Part shown: positions 1 through 4,383 of the stretch, piece by piece
Position numbering within the stretch: the first letter of the stretch is position 1
Layout of the letters: each line of letters begins with the position of its first letter
The notes under the pieces: model-generated
Told to the model about the DNA's origin: nothing
What the model saw: only the letters and a program-made list of their open reading frames with translations
Database searches by the model: none
Translations under genes and position numbers: made by a program
NCBI GenBank assembly: GCA_026989405.1
Contig: JALSJL010000078.1
Location: 1 to 5,185 of the forward strand
Reading direction: 5' to 3'
Origin: Marinosulfonomonas sp.
GTDB taxonomy: Bacteria; Pseudomonadota; Alphaproteobacteria; Rhodobacterales; Rhodobacteraceae
DNA length: 5,185 bases

Positions 1-303
1 AACGCCGAACCACTGCCCATAGGTCACAGATCCCTTGCGGATATCGACGGCGACATCGAACAGACGGCCACGACCGCAGCGCACCAGCTTGTCCTGGGCA
101 TGCGGCGGGGCCTGAAAATGCAGCCCGCGCACCGTGCCCACCTGTGCAGACAGCGAATGGTTGTCCTGCACGAAATCATATTGCAGCCCATGTTCAGACA
201 TGACTCGGGCATTCCAGCTTTCCGAAAAAAAACCGCGCGCATCACCAAACCGGCGCGGAGTCAGAATCATCAATCCAGGAAGGGGGGTGGTCTCTACAAG
301 CAT
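1..303 (-). CDS. rfbC: dTDP-4-dehydrorhamnose 3,5-epimerase, N-terminal part (cut by window edge)
   Basis: RfbC/RmlC is a cytoplasmic cupin enzyme that epimerises C3 and C5 of dTDP-4-keto-6-deoxy-glucose, the third step of dTDP-L-rhamnose synthesis for O-antigen or exopolysaccharide. Reading leftward from an ATG at 303-301 gives 101 codons without a stop. The family is about 180-190 residues, so the C-terminal half, including the later catalytic residues, lies outside. Visible family signatures are the start LVETTPLPGL, RRFGDARGFFSESW (residues 17-30), FVQDNHSLS (44-52), GTVRGLHFQAPPHAQDKLVR (56-75, with the catalytic-type His62) and LFDVAVDIRKGSVTYGQW (81-98). The minus strand shows a purine-rich GAGAGG about 5 bases before the ATG, which supports this start. 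Codons 24-27 contain a run of eight T on the coding strand, unusual for a GC-rich gene. It points the same way as repA, 180 bp downstream of it, and probably heads an rml operon continuing leftward (inference). Confidence 0.93.
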   Translation of the reverse strand, partial: MLVETTPLPGLMILTPRRFGDARGFFSESWNARVMSEHGLQYDFVQDNHSLSAQVGTVRGLHFQAPPHAQDKLVRCGRGRLFDVAVDIRKGSVTYGQWFGV

Positions 304-483
304 TGCTGCCTCTCACAAAAAAAAATCACGGGTCGCCACTGCAATTCCAGCGCTCTCTAACAAGCCCCACGCAGCTAGTCACTCCGACTTACCCAAAAAC
401 CACGCCGCGAGGGGTCTGTGAAGAAAACAGATAAGGGAAGGGTAAGCAGATCCCTGAGCTCAACACGTGCCCCTGCACGCAGA
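304..483. other. Intergenic gap between repA stop and rfbC start
   Basis: No gene is supported here. It must hold the 3' end of the repA transcript and the rfbC leader. Visible elements are a run of nine A (317-325, T9 on the rfbC sense strand just before its ribosome site), a distant inverted repeat CTTACCC (388-394) / GGGTAAG (440-446), and small hairpins CGTGC-CCCT-GCACG (466-479) and GCAGA-CTA-TCTGC (479-491) around the repA stop. None has a proper stem plus T-run in the repA direction, so no terminator is called. No convincing rfbC promoter was found. Confidence 0.5.
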
Positions 484-1512
484 CTATCTGCCCGCATCCG
501 CACGACGTGCCTTGACGAAGCCCAGAAAGGCCGCGTCGGCAGATCGCAGCCTGGGATGCCCCGAAGCGGCCCAGTAGCTGCGCCAGTCGGCTTCCAATGC
601 ATAGATATCCCACTCCGGCATCAGTCTGCGCGCGGCATCCAAGGTCTCTGGCCTGAGCACCGGCAGATTGCGCAGGGACTGGTCGATCACCGCATCGCGC
701 AGGGAAAACCGGATCATGTCGCCGGGCTCCTCCACCATCTCGTAATCGGGCAGGTGGGCCGCCGCGATCATGTCACGCAGCATCTTGCGAAAGACGCGAC
801 GGGGGCTGGCGGAGCCTGATTTTTTCAACAACAGATCGACCGAGATCCGCCAGCTCTCCTGGCGCCCGCAATGTTTGCGCGCAATCTCATAAATGCGCCG
901 TTCCAGAGGTTTTCTGAGACGGAAGTAATCCCGGCTCAGCGTCAGCACCGATTTCGCCATCACGGCGCGGAACAGCCAGTCCGAAAGCGTCACCGCGACG
1001 CTGACCATGCGCCCGCCCCTGGCATGGCGCACGATCTCCCAGCTCTCAATGAGGCCGAAACCGCTTGTCACCTCATGCGTCCCGGTCTCAATATTGGTGG
1101 TGATGCGGGTGCCCGCGAGCCGTTCAAACGCTTCCTTGAGGCGCCGATAGGCATCTCCGCTGGTTTCGCGATTGGTCGCGACCAAGAGATCATGGGCGCG
1201 AAGATGCAAGCGGCGGCTGACGGTTTTTCCCGCATTCAACCCGGCCATAAGCTGGCTGATGCAATAGATCAGGATGTCCTTGTCGTGGATCGTGGCCAGC
1301 CCCTTGACGGAAGGCGTCACCTCGATCTGCACATCATTATGGGCGTAGCGCAGGATGCGACGATCAGGCCGGGTGGCAAGCGAGAAGATCGGGTGCTCCA
1401 TCGTCGCCATGTCGTCCTTGGGAATGGCATCGAAGATATCGCAGAGGAAGAAATCCCCCTGACGGTGGCGATCGGGCAAAAGCGGCCCTGCATTGGCGAT
1501 GGGTCTGGGCAC
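484..1512 (-). CDS. repA: Plasmid replication initiator, RPA (replication initiator protein A) family
   Basis: This is the likely initiator that binds the neighbouring iterons and opens the origin. It is 342 residues long, of usual family length. The N-terminus carries the segment I recognise from RPA-family initiators: LLPDRH (11-16), DFFLCDIFDAIPKDDMATME (20-39), then IFSLATRPDRRILRYAHND (42-60) and SVKGLATIHDKDILIYCISQ (68-87). Later parts resemble tandem winged-helix Rep modules: AYRRLKEAFERLAGTRITTN (121-140) and RKPLERRIYEIARKHCG (200-216). The C-terminal tail WDIYALEADW...AAFLGFV (301-333) also fits. The start is GTG at 1512 with only a weak GAG upstream. An internal ATG at residue 35 would cut off the conserved DFFLCDIFDAIPKDD stretch, and the frame closes at a TAG at 1554-1552, so GTG is preferred. 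It is transcribed away from parAB with the origin between them, unlike the single-operon repABC layout. Whether nomenclature would place it with the RepA or the DnaA-like roseobacter replicases cannot be settled by eye. Confidence 0.93.
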   Translation of the reverse strand: MPRPIANAGPLLPDRHRQGDFFLCDIFDAIPKDDMATMEHPIFSLATRPDRRILRYAHNDVQIEVTPSVKGLATIHDKDILIYCISQLMAGLNAGKTVSRRLHLRAHDLLVATNRETSGDAYRRLKEAFERLAGTRITTNIETGTHEVTSGFGLIESWEIVRHARGGRMVSVAVTLSDWLFRAVMAKSVLTLSRDYFRLRKPLERRIYEIARKHCGRQESWRISVDLLLKKSGSASPRRVFRKMLRDMIAAAHLPDYEMVEEPGDMIRFSLRDAVIDQSLRNLPVLRPETLDAARRLMPEWDIYALEADWRSYWAASGHPRLRSADAAFLGFVKARRADAGR

Positions 1513-1548
1513 TGCTGCGTCTCGACATATCGTGGTTTTATTGACACC

Positions 1549-1577
1549 ACCCTAGAGTTATCCACAGGAGGCGTCCA
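1549..1577 (-). promoter_or_regulatory. Possible repA promoter (weak)
   Basis: On the minus strand TGGACG (1577-1572) stands 17 bp from TAGGGT (1554-1549). They match the -35 and -10 consensus at four and three of six positions. A start near 1542 would give a leader of about 30 bases before the GTG. The DnaA box lies inside the spacer and the first iteron just upstream, so DnaA and RepA binding could both control it. The matches are weak and this is a suggestion only. Confidence 0.25.
1558..1566 (+). promoter_or_regulatory. DnaA box
   Basis: TTATCCACA is a perfect match to the classic 9-bp DnaA box (TTATNCACA). It lies 19 bp from the first iteron and 46 bp upstream of the repA start. I saw no second copy on either strand. 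A single strong box beside iterons is typical of plasmids that recruit host DnaA together with their own initiator. Confidence 0.8.
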
Positions 1578-1669
1578 GCGCTGCTATCGGGGGTTTGGAG
1601 TCGGATGAGCGGGGGTTCGGAATCGCATTATCGGGGGTTCGGAATCATATCGGGTTTCAGGAGCGTCCA
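1565..1669 (+). repeat. Direct repeat CAGGAG(G)CGTCCA bracketing the iterons
   Basis: CAGGAGGCGTCCA (1565-1577) and CAGGAGCGTCCA (1658-1669) differ by a single G and lie on either side of the iteron array. The left copy overlaps the last two bases of the DnaA box, and the right one is merged with the degenerate fourth iteron. They may be extra protein sites or traces of a duplication that enlarged the array. Confidence 0.65.
1585..1665 (+). repeat. Iteron array: three 19-bp units at 22-bp period plus one degenerate unit
   Basis: Units are at 1585-1603 (TATCGGGGGTTTGGAGTCG), 1607-1625 (GAGCGGGGGTTCGGAATCG) and 1629-1647 (TATCGGGGGTTCGGAATCA). Starts are exactly 22 bp apart, about two helical turns, so all units face the same side of the helix. 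The shared core is CGGGGGTTYGGARTC. A fourth, shortened copy begins at 1648 (TATCGGGTTTCAGGAGCG), with two G lost and a changed right half. Every complete unit holds one GANTC site (1598, 1620, 1642). Their place directly upstream of repA makes them the probable RepA binding sites. Confidence 0.88.
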
Positions 1670-1696
1670 AAAAAGCCGTAAAAAGAATGCCTTGCC

Positions 1697-1751
1697 AAAA
1701 TCTGCGAGACGCTTAACACATATATAACACATACATAACACCGCAGATTTT
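1697..1751. repeat. AT-rich 11-bp repeats inside a 10-bp inverted repeat (candidate unwinding element)
   Basis: AAAATCTGCG (1697-1706) is exactly inverted as CGCAGATTTT (1742-1751). Between them lie tandem copies TAACACATATA (1714-1724), TAACACATACA (1725-1735) and the partial TAACACC (1736-1742). This is among the most AT-rich non-coding stretches of an otherwise GC-rich window and sits just beyond the iterons, where a DNA unwinding element is expected. Alternatively it could be an operator for parA. Function is inferred. Confidence 0.6.
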
Positions 1752-1815
1752 TTGCACGCCTTGACAGTTTCCACCTCAGCCACCTGAATCTGCTAAGAAA
1801 TGCCGCCTGATCTGC
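1700..1815 (+). repeat. Phased ATCTGC motifs upstream of parA (possible ParA operator)
   Basis: ATCTGC occurs directly at 1700, 1788 and 1810 and inverted (GCAGAT) at 1743-1748. Direct copies are spaced 88 and 22 bp, multiples of about two helical turns. With the 7-mer AATCTGC, copies centre at 1702, 1746 (inverted) and 1790, exactly 44 bp apart. The 1788 copy overlaps the candidate -10 and the 1810 copy forms part of the hairpin. Type Ia ParA proteins repress their own operon by binding repeats at the promoter, so this set is a reasonable operator candidate. Confidence 0.45.
1761..1789 (+). promoter_or_regulatory. Candidate parAB promoter
   Basis: A perfect -35 TTGACA (1761-1766) is followed after 17 bp by CTGAAT (1784-1789), which matches the -10 consensus at three of six positions. 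A start near 1796 would place the hairpin at 1802-1818 at the very 5' end of the transcript and leave a leader of roughly 85 bases before the chosen parA start. A GANTC site (1786-1790) and an ATCTGC motif overlap the -10. A second TTGACA at 1851 has no usable -10. Confidence 0.4.
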
Positions 1816-1823
1816 GGCTTTTT
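1798..1823 (+). terminator. Small hairpin with T-run before parA (terminator or attenuator candidate)
   Basis: GCCGC (1802-1806) pairs with GCGGC (1814-1818) around a 7-base loop, and TTTTT (1819-1823) follows. A few A-T pairs (1798-1800 with 1820-1822) can extend it past one mismatch. The stem is only five GC-rich pairs, so it is weak by terminator standards. It could stop transcripts leaving the origin or act as a leader attenuator for parAB. Confidence 0.35.
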
Positions 1824-1882
1824 CTTCCATGTCATGTCTTTTCGCGTATATTGACAAAAACATGGCACATGGGGCTGCAAGC

Positions 1883-3280
1883 ATGGTGAAGAATAGCAGG
1901 GGCCTGCCCCCCTATTTCAATATTGACCCTGATGCGGCATTGGCCGATCTCGACGCCCCCCTTTCAACGGCAGGGTTTGCGCAGATTGCACGGGCCTGTG
2001 CCCAGGGCCGATCCGATCTTGCGTCGCGGGGCATGAATGAAGATGGTCGAAAAACCCTGCGGTTATTTTCAACCTGGGAAATCACCCGTTACCTCATCCC
2101 TGTGGCCCAGGCCCATTTCCGGCGTGTGTTGAAGCTGCACCCGGATCTGCCACAGGGCCAGTCAGAGACCGAAGGCGGGGCGAAATGGTTCACCCTCGAT
2201 GAGGTGCTGCGCCTGCGCGCGCATTTCGCCTCGGAAGGGTCCAAGGCCAAGGAATACCGCCCCTACCGGCCTGAGGGGTTGGATGCCAAGCTGGTGGCCG
2301 TCGCTAATTTCAAGGGCGGTGTTGGCAAGACCTCTACGGCAGCGCATCTGGCGATGTCGGCGGCGCTGGATGGCTACAAGGTCTTGGTCATTGATCTGGA
2401 TTCCCAGGGGTCCATGACTTCGATCTTTGGCGGCAAGGTGGAGGATGAATGGCAGACGGTATTCCCGCTGCTGGCGCGCCACTATGCCACCTATCTGAGG
2501 ACTGAGAACCAGCGCCGCCAGGATCGCGGCGAGACCCCAAAACCCCTTGATGAGACCCTGTCTGAGGCTCTTACCGTCACCACAGGCGATGTCATCCAAT
2601 CCACGCACTGGCCCAATATCGACCTTATCGGTGCCCAGCTCAATCTCTACTGGGCCGAGTTCCAGATTCCGGTCTGGCGGATGGCCGGGCGCGGCTGGAA
2701 GCTGTGGGATGCGCTGACCGACACGCTGGCCGCGGATGGGGTGTTGTCGGACTATGATCTCATCTTCATAGATACGCCCCCCGCGCTTGGGTATCTCACC
2801 ATCAACGGGCTGGCGGCGGCGGATATCCTGCTGGTCCCGCTTGGTGCCTCATTCCTGGAATTTGACAGCACCGGACGCTTCTTCGACATGCTGCATTCCA
2901 CTTTTGCTTCGATCGAGGAGGGTGAAAACATGGCCGCCCGCGCCCTTGGTCGTGATGAAATGGCGTTTCAGTGGGACGCGGTGCGCGCTGTGATCACCCG
3001 CTACGATGACAGCCAGCAGGCCGAACTGGGTGCCTTGATGCAGGCGTATCTCGGCCAAACCCTGAGCCCGCACCGGCAGGATTTCACAGCGCTGATTGGT
3101 CAGGCGGGCGAACAGGTTTCGGGGATCTACGAGGCCGATTACCGTGATTTCAACCGCGAGACATATGCCCGCGGGCGCGAGACCTTTGATGCGACCTATG
3201 CCGCATTCAAGCGGCTGCTTCTGGGCATCTGGCGGCGTGAGGAACTGGTGGCCAAGGAAACAAAACTCGGGGCGGCATAG
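1883..3280 (+). CDS. parA: Plasmid partition ATPase ParA (type Ia, SopA/P1 ParA-like)
   Basis: ParA is a Walker-type ATPase that forms nucleoid-bound patterns and, with ParB at its centromere, distributes plasmid copies before division. With this start it has 465 residues. The N-terminal HTH/specificity region spans about 60-115 (WEITRYLIPVAQAHFRRVL, then WFTLDEVLRLRAHF), as in type Ia ParAs that also repress their operon. The deviant Walker A is KGGVGKTS (144-151), Walker A' is VIDLDSQGS (169-177) and Walker B is LIFIDTPPALG (293-303). The ~80-residue insert after Walker A' (about 183-265) makes it longer than chromosomal Soj/ParA. The frame is open from ATG 1829, and ATG 1862 is another choice. 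I prefer 1883 because the first codons from 1829 (TCA, TGT, CTT, TAT, ATT) are unlike the GC-rich usage that follows, ATG 1829 directly abuts a T-rich run with no ribosome site, and GGGG stands about 9 bases before 1883. The start remains uncertain. Confidence 0.93.
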   Translation: MVKNSRGLPPYFNIDPDAALADLDAPLSTAGFAQIARACAQGRSDLASRGMNEDGRKTLRLFSTWEITRYLIPVAQAHFRRVLKLHPDLPQGQSETEGGAKWFTLDEVLRLRAHFASEGSKAKEYRPYRPEGLDAKLVAVANFKGGVGKTSTAAHLAMSAALDGYKVLVIDLDSQGSMTSIFGGKVEDEWQTVFPLLARHYATYLRTENQRRQDRGETPKPLDETLSEALTVTTGDVIQSTHWPNIDLIGAQLNLYWAEFQIPVWRMAGRGWKLWDALTDTLAADGVLSDYDLIFIDTPPALGYLTINGLAAADILLVPLGASFLEFDSTGRFFDMLHSTFASIEEGENMAARALGRDEMAFQWDAVRAVITRYDDSQQAELGALMQAYLGQTLSPHRQDFTALIGQAGEQVSGIYEADYRDFNRETYARGRETFDATYAAFKRLLLGIWRREELVAKETKLGAA

Positions 3281-3287
3281 CAAAAGA

Positions 3288-3315
3288 CAGTCTCTAACAT
3301 GCATGTTAGAGACTG
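3288..3315. promoter_or_regulatory. Perfect 28-bp palindrome between parA and parB (parS or operator candidate)
   Basis: The arm CAGTCTCTAACATG (3288-3301) is followed without any loop by its exact reverse complement (3302-3315). A 14-bp perfect arm in the 53-bp parA-parB spacer is far beyond chance. Palindromes in the partition operon are known ParB anchor (centromere) sites in alphaproteobacterial plasmids. The sequence does not fit the RepABC parS consensus GTTNNCNNNNGNNAAC. In RNA it could fold just before the parB ribosome site, but no T-run follows, so it is not a terminator. Confidence 0.8.
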
Positions 3316-3323
3316 AATTCAAT

Positions 3324-3329
3324 GGAGAG
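3324..3329 (+). promoter_or_regulatory. parB ribosome binding site (decides the start)
   Basis: GGAGAG at 3324-3329 stands 4 bases (6 from the GGAG core) before the ATG at 3334. This favours 3334 over the in-frame ATG at 3322, whose own upstream bases (TGAATTCA) hold no such motif. The site begins 9 bases after the palindrome. Confidence 0.7.
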
Positions 3330-3333
3330 CATC

Positions 3334-4290
3334 ATGGCAAAGCGCAAACGCCTGACCCCGGCAAGGATCGGCTTATGGGAGGAGGATGCCCCAATCTCAA
3401 CGCCACCCATTGCGCATGTAACCGGCGATGCCTCCACCATGTCCGCATTGGAAGAAGTGACTGCGGAGTTGACCCGCGCCCGCGTCGAAGGGCGATTGGT
3501 TCAGGCTCTGGCGCTTGACAGCATTGACGAGGGCTATCTGGTCCGCGACCGGATCCTGGCCGATGATGATGATCTGAAAGCGCTGATCGACAGCCTGCGC
3601 GCGCGTGGGCAGCAGGTGCCGATCGAGGTCGTGGCACTGGCGGATGGGCGCTATGGACTGATCTCTGGCTGGCGCCGTCTGGCCGCGTTACGCAAACTGC
3701 ATGCTGAAACTGGAGAAGAGTCTTTTTCCCTTATTCAGGCTCTTTTGCGAACGCCTGAAACTTCGGCTGATGCCTATTTGGCGATGGTCGAGGAAAACGA
3801 GATCCGGATTGGTCTGACCTATTTTGAACGGGCAAGAATTGCCCTGAAGGCGGTGGAACAAGGCGTGTTTGCCGACCGCCGCGCCGCATTGCAGGGCCTG
3901 TTTGGTGCCGCCTCACGCGCGCGGCGCTCCAAGATCGGATCCTTCATGCCGGTGGTGGCGGCGCTGGATGGGGCCTTGCGTTTTCCGGCGTCGCTGACCG
4001 AGCGTTTGGGGTTACGGCTTGCCAAGGCCATGGAAGGGTCTGAAACCCTTTCGGAGAGACTGAGAGCAGCCCTTATATCCGCCGCTCCTGACAGCATCGA
4101 GGCCGAGCAGGCACTGATTGCCAAAGCCTTGGCCCCTGCCCCGAGGCCGTGCGGCAACCGGCCCGGAATGCGTGAATTGCGCCCCGGTCTGTCGGTGCGG
4201 GAAACCGCCTCTGGCGTGACCATCAGCGGTGCCGCGCTGACCCCGGACTTGAAGGCGCGCCTGCTGGCCTGGCTGGAAGACCCGCGTTGA
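3334..4290 (+). CDS. parB: Plasmid partition protein ParB (RepB-like)
   Basis: ParB binds the plasmid centromere, spreads as a CTP-dependent clamp in this family, and stimulates ParA ATPase. The protein has 318 residues and begins MAKRKRLTPARIGLWEEDAP, a basic N-terminus typical of ParBs that contact ParA. The ParB/Srx-like domain spans about 60-160: box I ends with the nucleotide-binding-type motif SGWRRLAAL (111-119; GWRR where GERR is common), and box II is EENEIRIGLTYFERARIALK (153-172). A helical DNA-binding region with HTH character follows at about 180-245 (ALQGLFGAASRARRSKIGSF, then FPASLTERLGLRLAKAM). The C-terminus (about 275-318) is probably the dimer domain. It lies 53 bp after parA and is probably cotranscribed with it. 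Start chosen from the GGAGAG ribosome site; ATG 3322 would add four residues. Confidence 0.92.
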   Translation: MAKRKRLTPARIGLWEEDAPISTPPIAHVTGDASTMSALEEVTAELTRARVEGRLVQALALDSIDEGYLVRDRILADDDDLKALIDSLRARGQQVPIEVVALADGRYGLISGWRRLAALRKLHAETGEESFSLIQALLRTPETSADAYLAMVEENEIRIGLTYFERARIALKAVEQGVFADRRAALQGLFGAASRARRSKIGSFMPVVAALDGALRFPASLTERLGLRLAKAMEGSETLSERLRAALISAAPDSIEAEQALIAKALAPAPRPCGNRPGMRELRPGLSVRETASGVTISGAALTPDLKARLLAWLEDPR

Positions 4291-4294
4291 AAGC

Positions 4295-4337
4295 GTTTCG
4301 CATGCGAAACACGCCACCCTGTTTCGCGCGCGAAACA
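4295..4337. repeat. Two tandem GTTTCGC-NN-GCGAAAC palindromes after parB (second parS candidate)
   Basis: GTTTCGCATGCGAAAC (4295-4310) and GTTTCGCGCGCGAAAC (4321-4336) are both perfect 16-bp palindromes differing only in the two central bases, with starts 26 bp apart. The second extends to 18 bp (TGTTTC...GAAACA, 4320-4337). Arms resemble the chromosomal parS TGTTTCACGTGAAACA, but six bases rather than four separate GTTTC from GAAAC. Their place right behind parB, four bases after its stop, matches centromeres of type Ia systems. They might instead be operators for the isomerase gene. No T-run follows, so a terminator is unlikely. Confidence 0.75.
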
Positions 4338-4383
4338 TTTCCCCCCTGCCCTTCCCGCCGCTGATCCGTTAAGGGGTGCCCCC

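Larger units (their letters stand above)
1513..1760. other. Putative plasmid replication origin (oriV)
   Basis: This is the gene-free part of the repA-parA divergent region. It combines what an iteron origin needs: a perfect DnaA box (1558-1566), a 22-bp-period iteron array next to the initiator gene (1585-1665), and an AT-rich block with 11-bp direct repeats (1714-1742). The order is box, iterons, then AT-rich repeats, as in many iteron plasmids. Origin function is inferred from this arrangement. Confidence 0.75.

Noticed and set aside
100..421. Plus-strand small open frames at 100-360 and 134-421
   Set aside because: The first two thirds lie antisense to rfbC, the peptides are rich in Arg/His/Ser without motifs, and no ribosome site is evident.
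466..491. Hairpins CGTGC-CCCT-GCACG and GCAGA-CTA-TCTGC as a repA terminator
   Set aside because: Stems are only five pairs and no T-run follows in the repA direction.
871..1608. A 245-codon open frame on the plus strand over repA and the iterons
   Set aside because: It is the antisense shadow of repA and ends by translating the iteron DNA; no recognisable domain.
1589..1654. Possible G-quadruplex from the iteron G-runs (three G5 and one G3)
   Set aside because: The runs are separated by about 15-17 bases, too long for a likely quadruplex; periodic iterons explain them better.
1851..1879. TTGACA at 1851 as a parA promoter
   Set aside because: No acceptable -10 lies 16-18 bp downstream, and the start point would fall at or beyond the parA start codon.
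2162..2608. A 148-codon minus-strand frame inside parA
   Set aside because: Overlaps the Walker A region of parA on the opposite strand and has no own ribosome site or family features.
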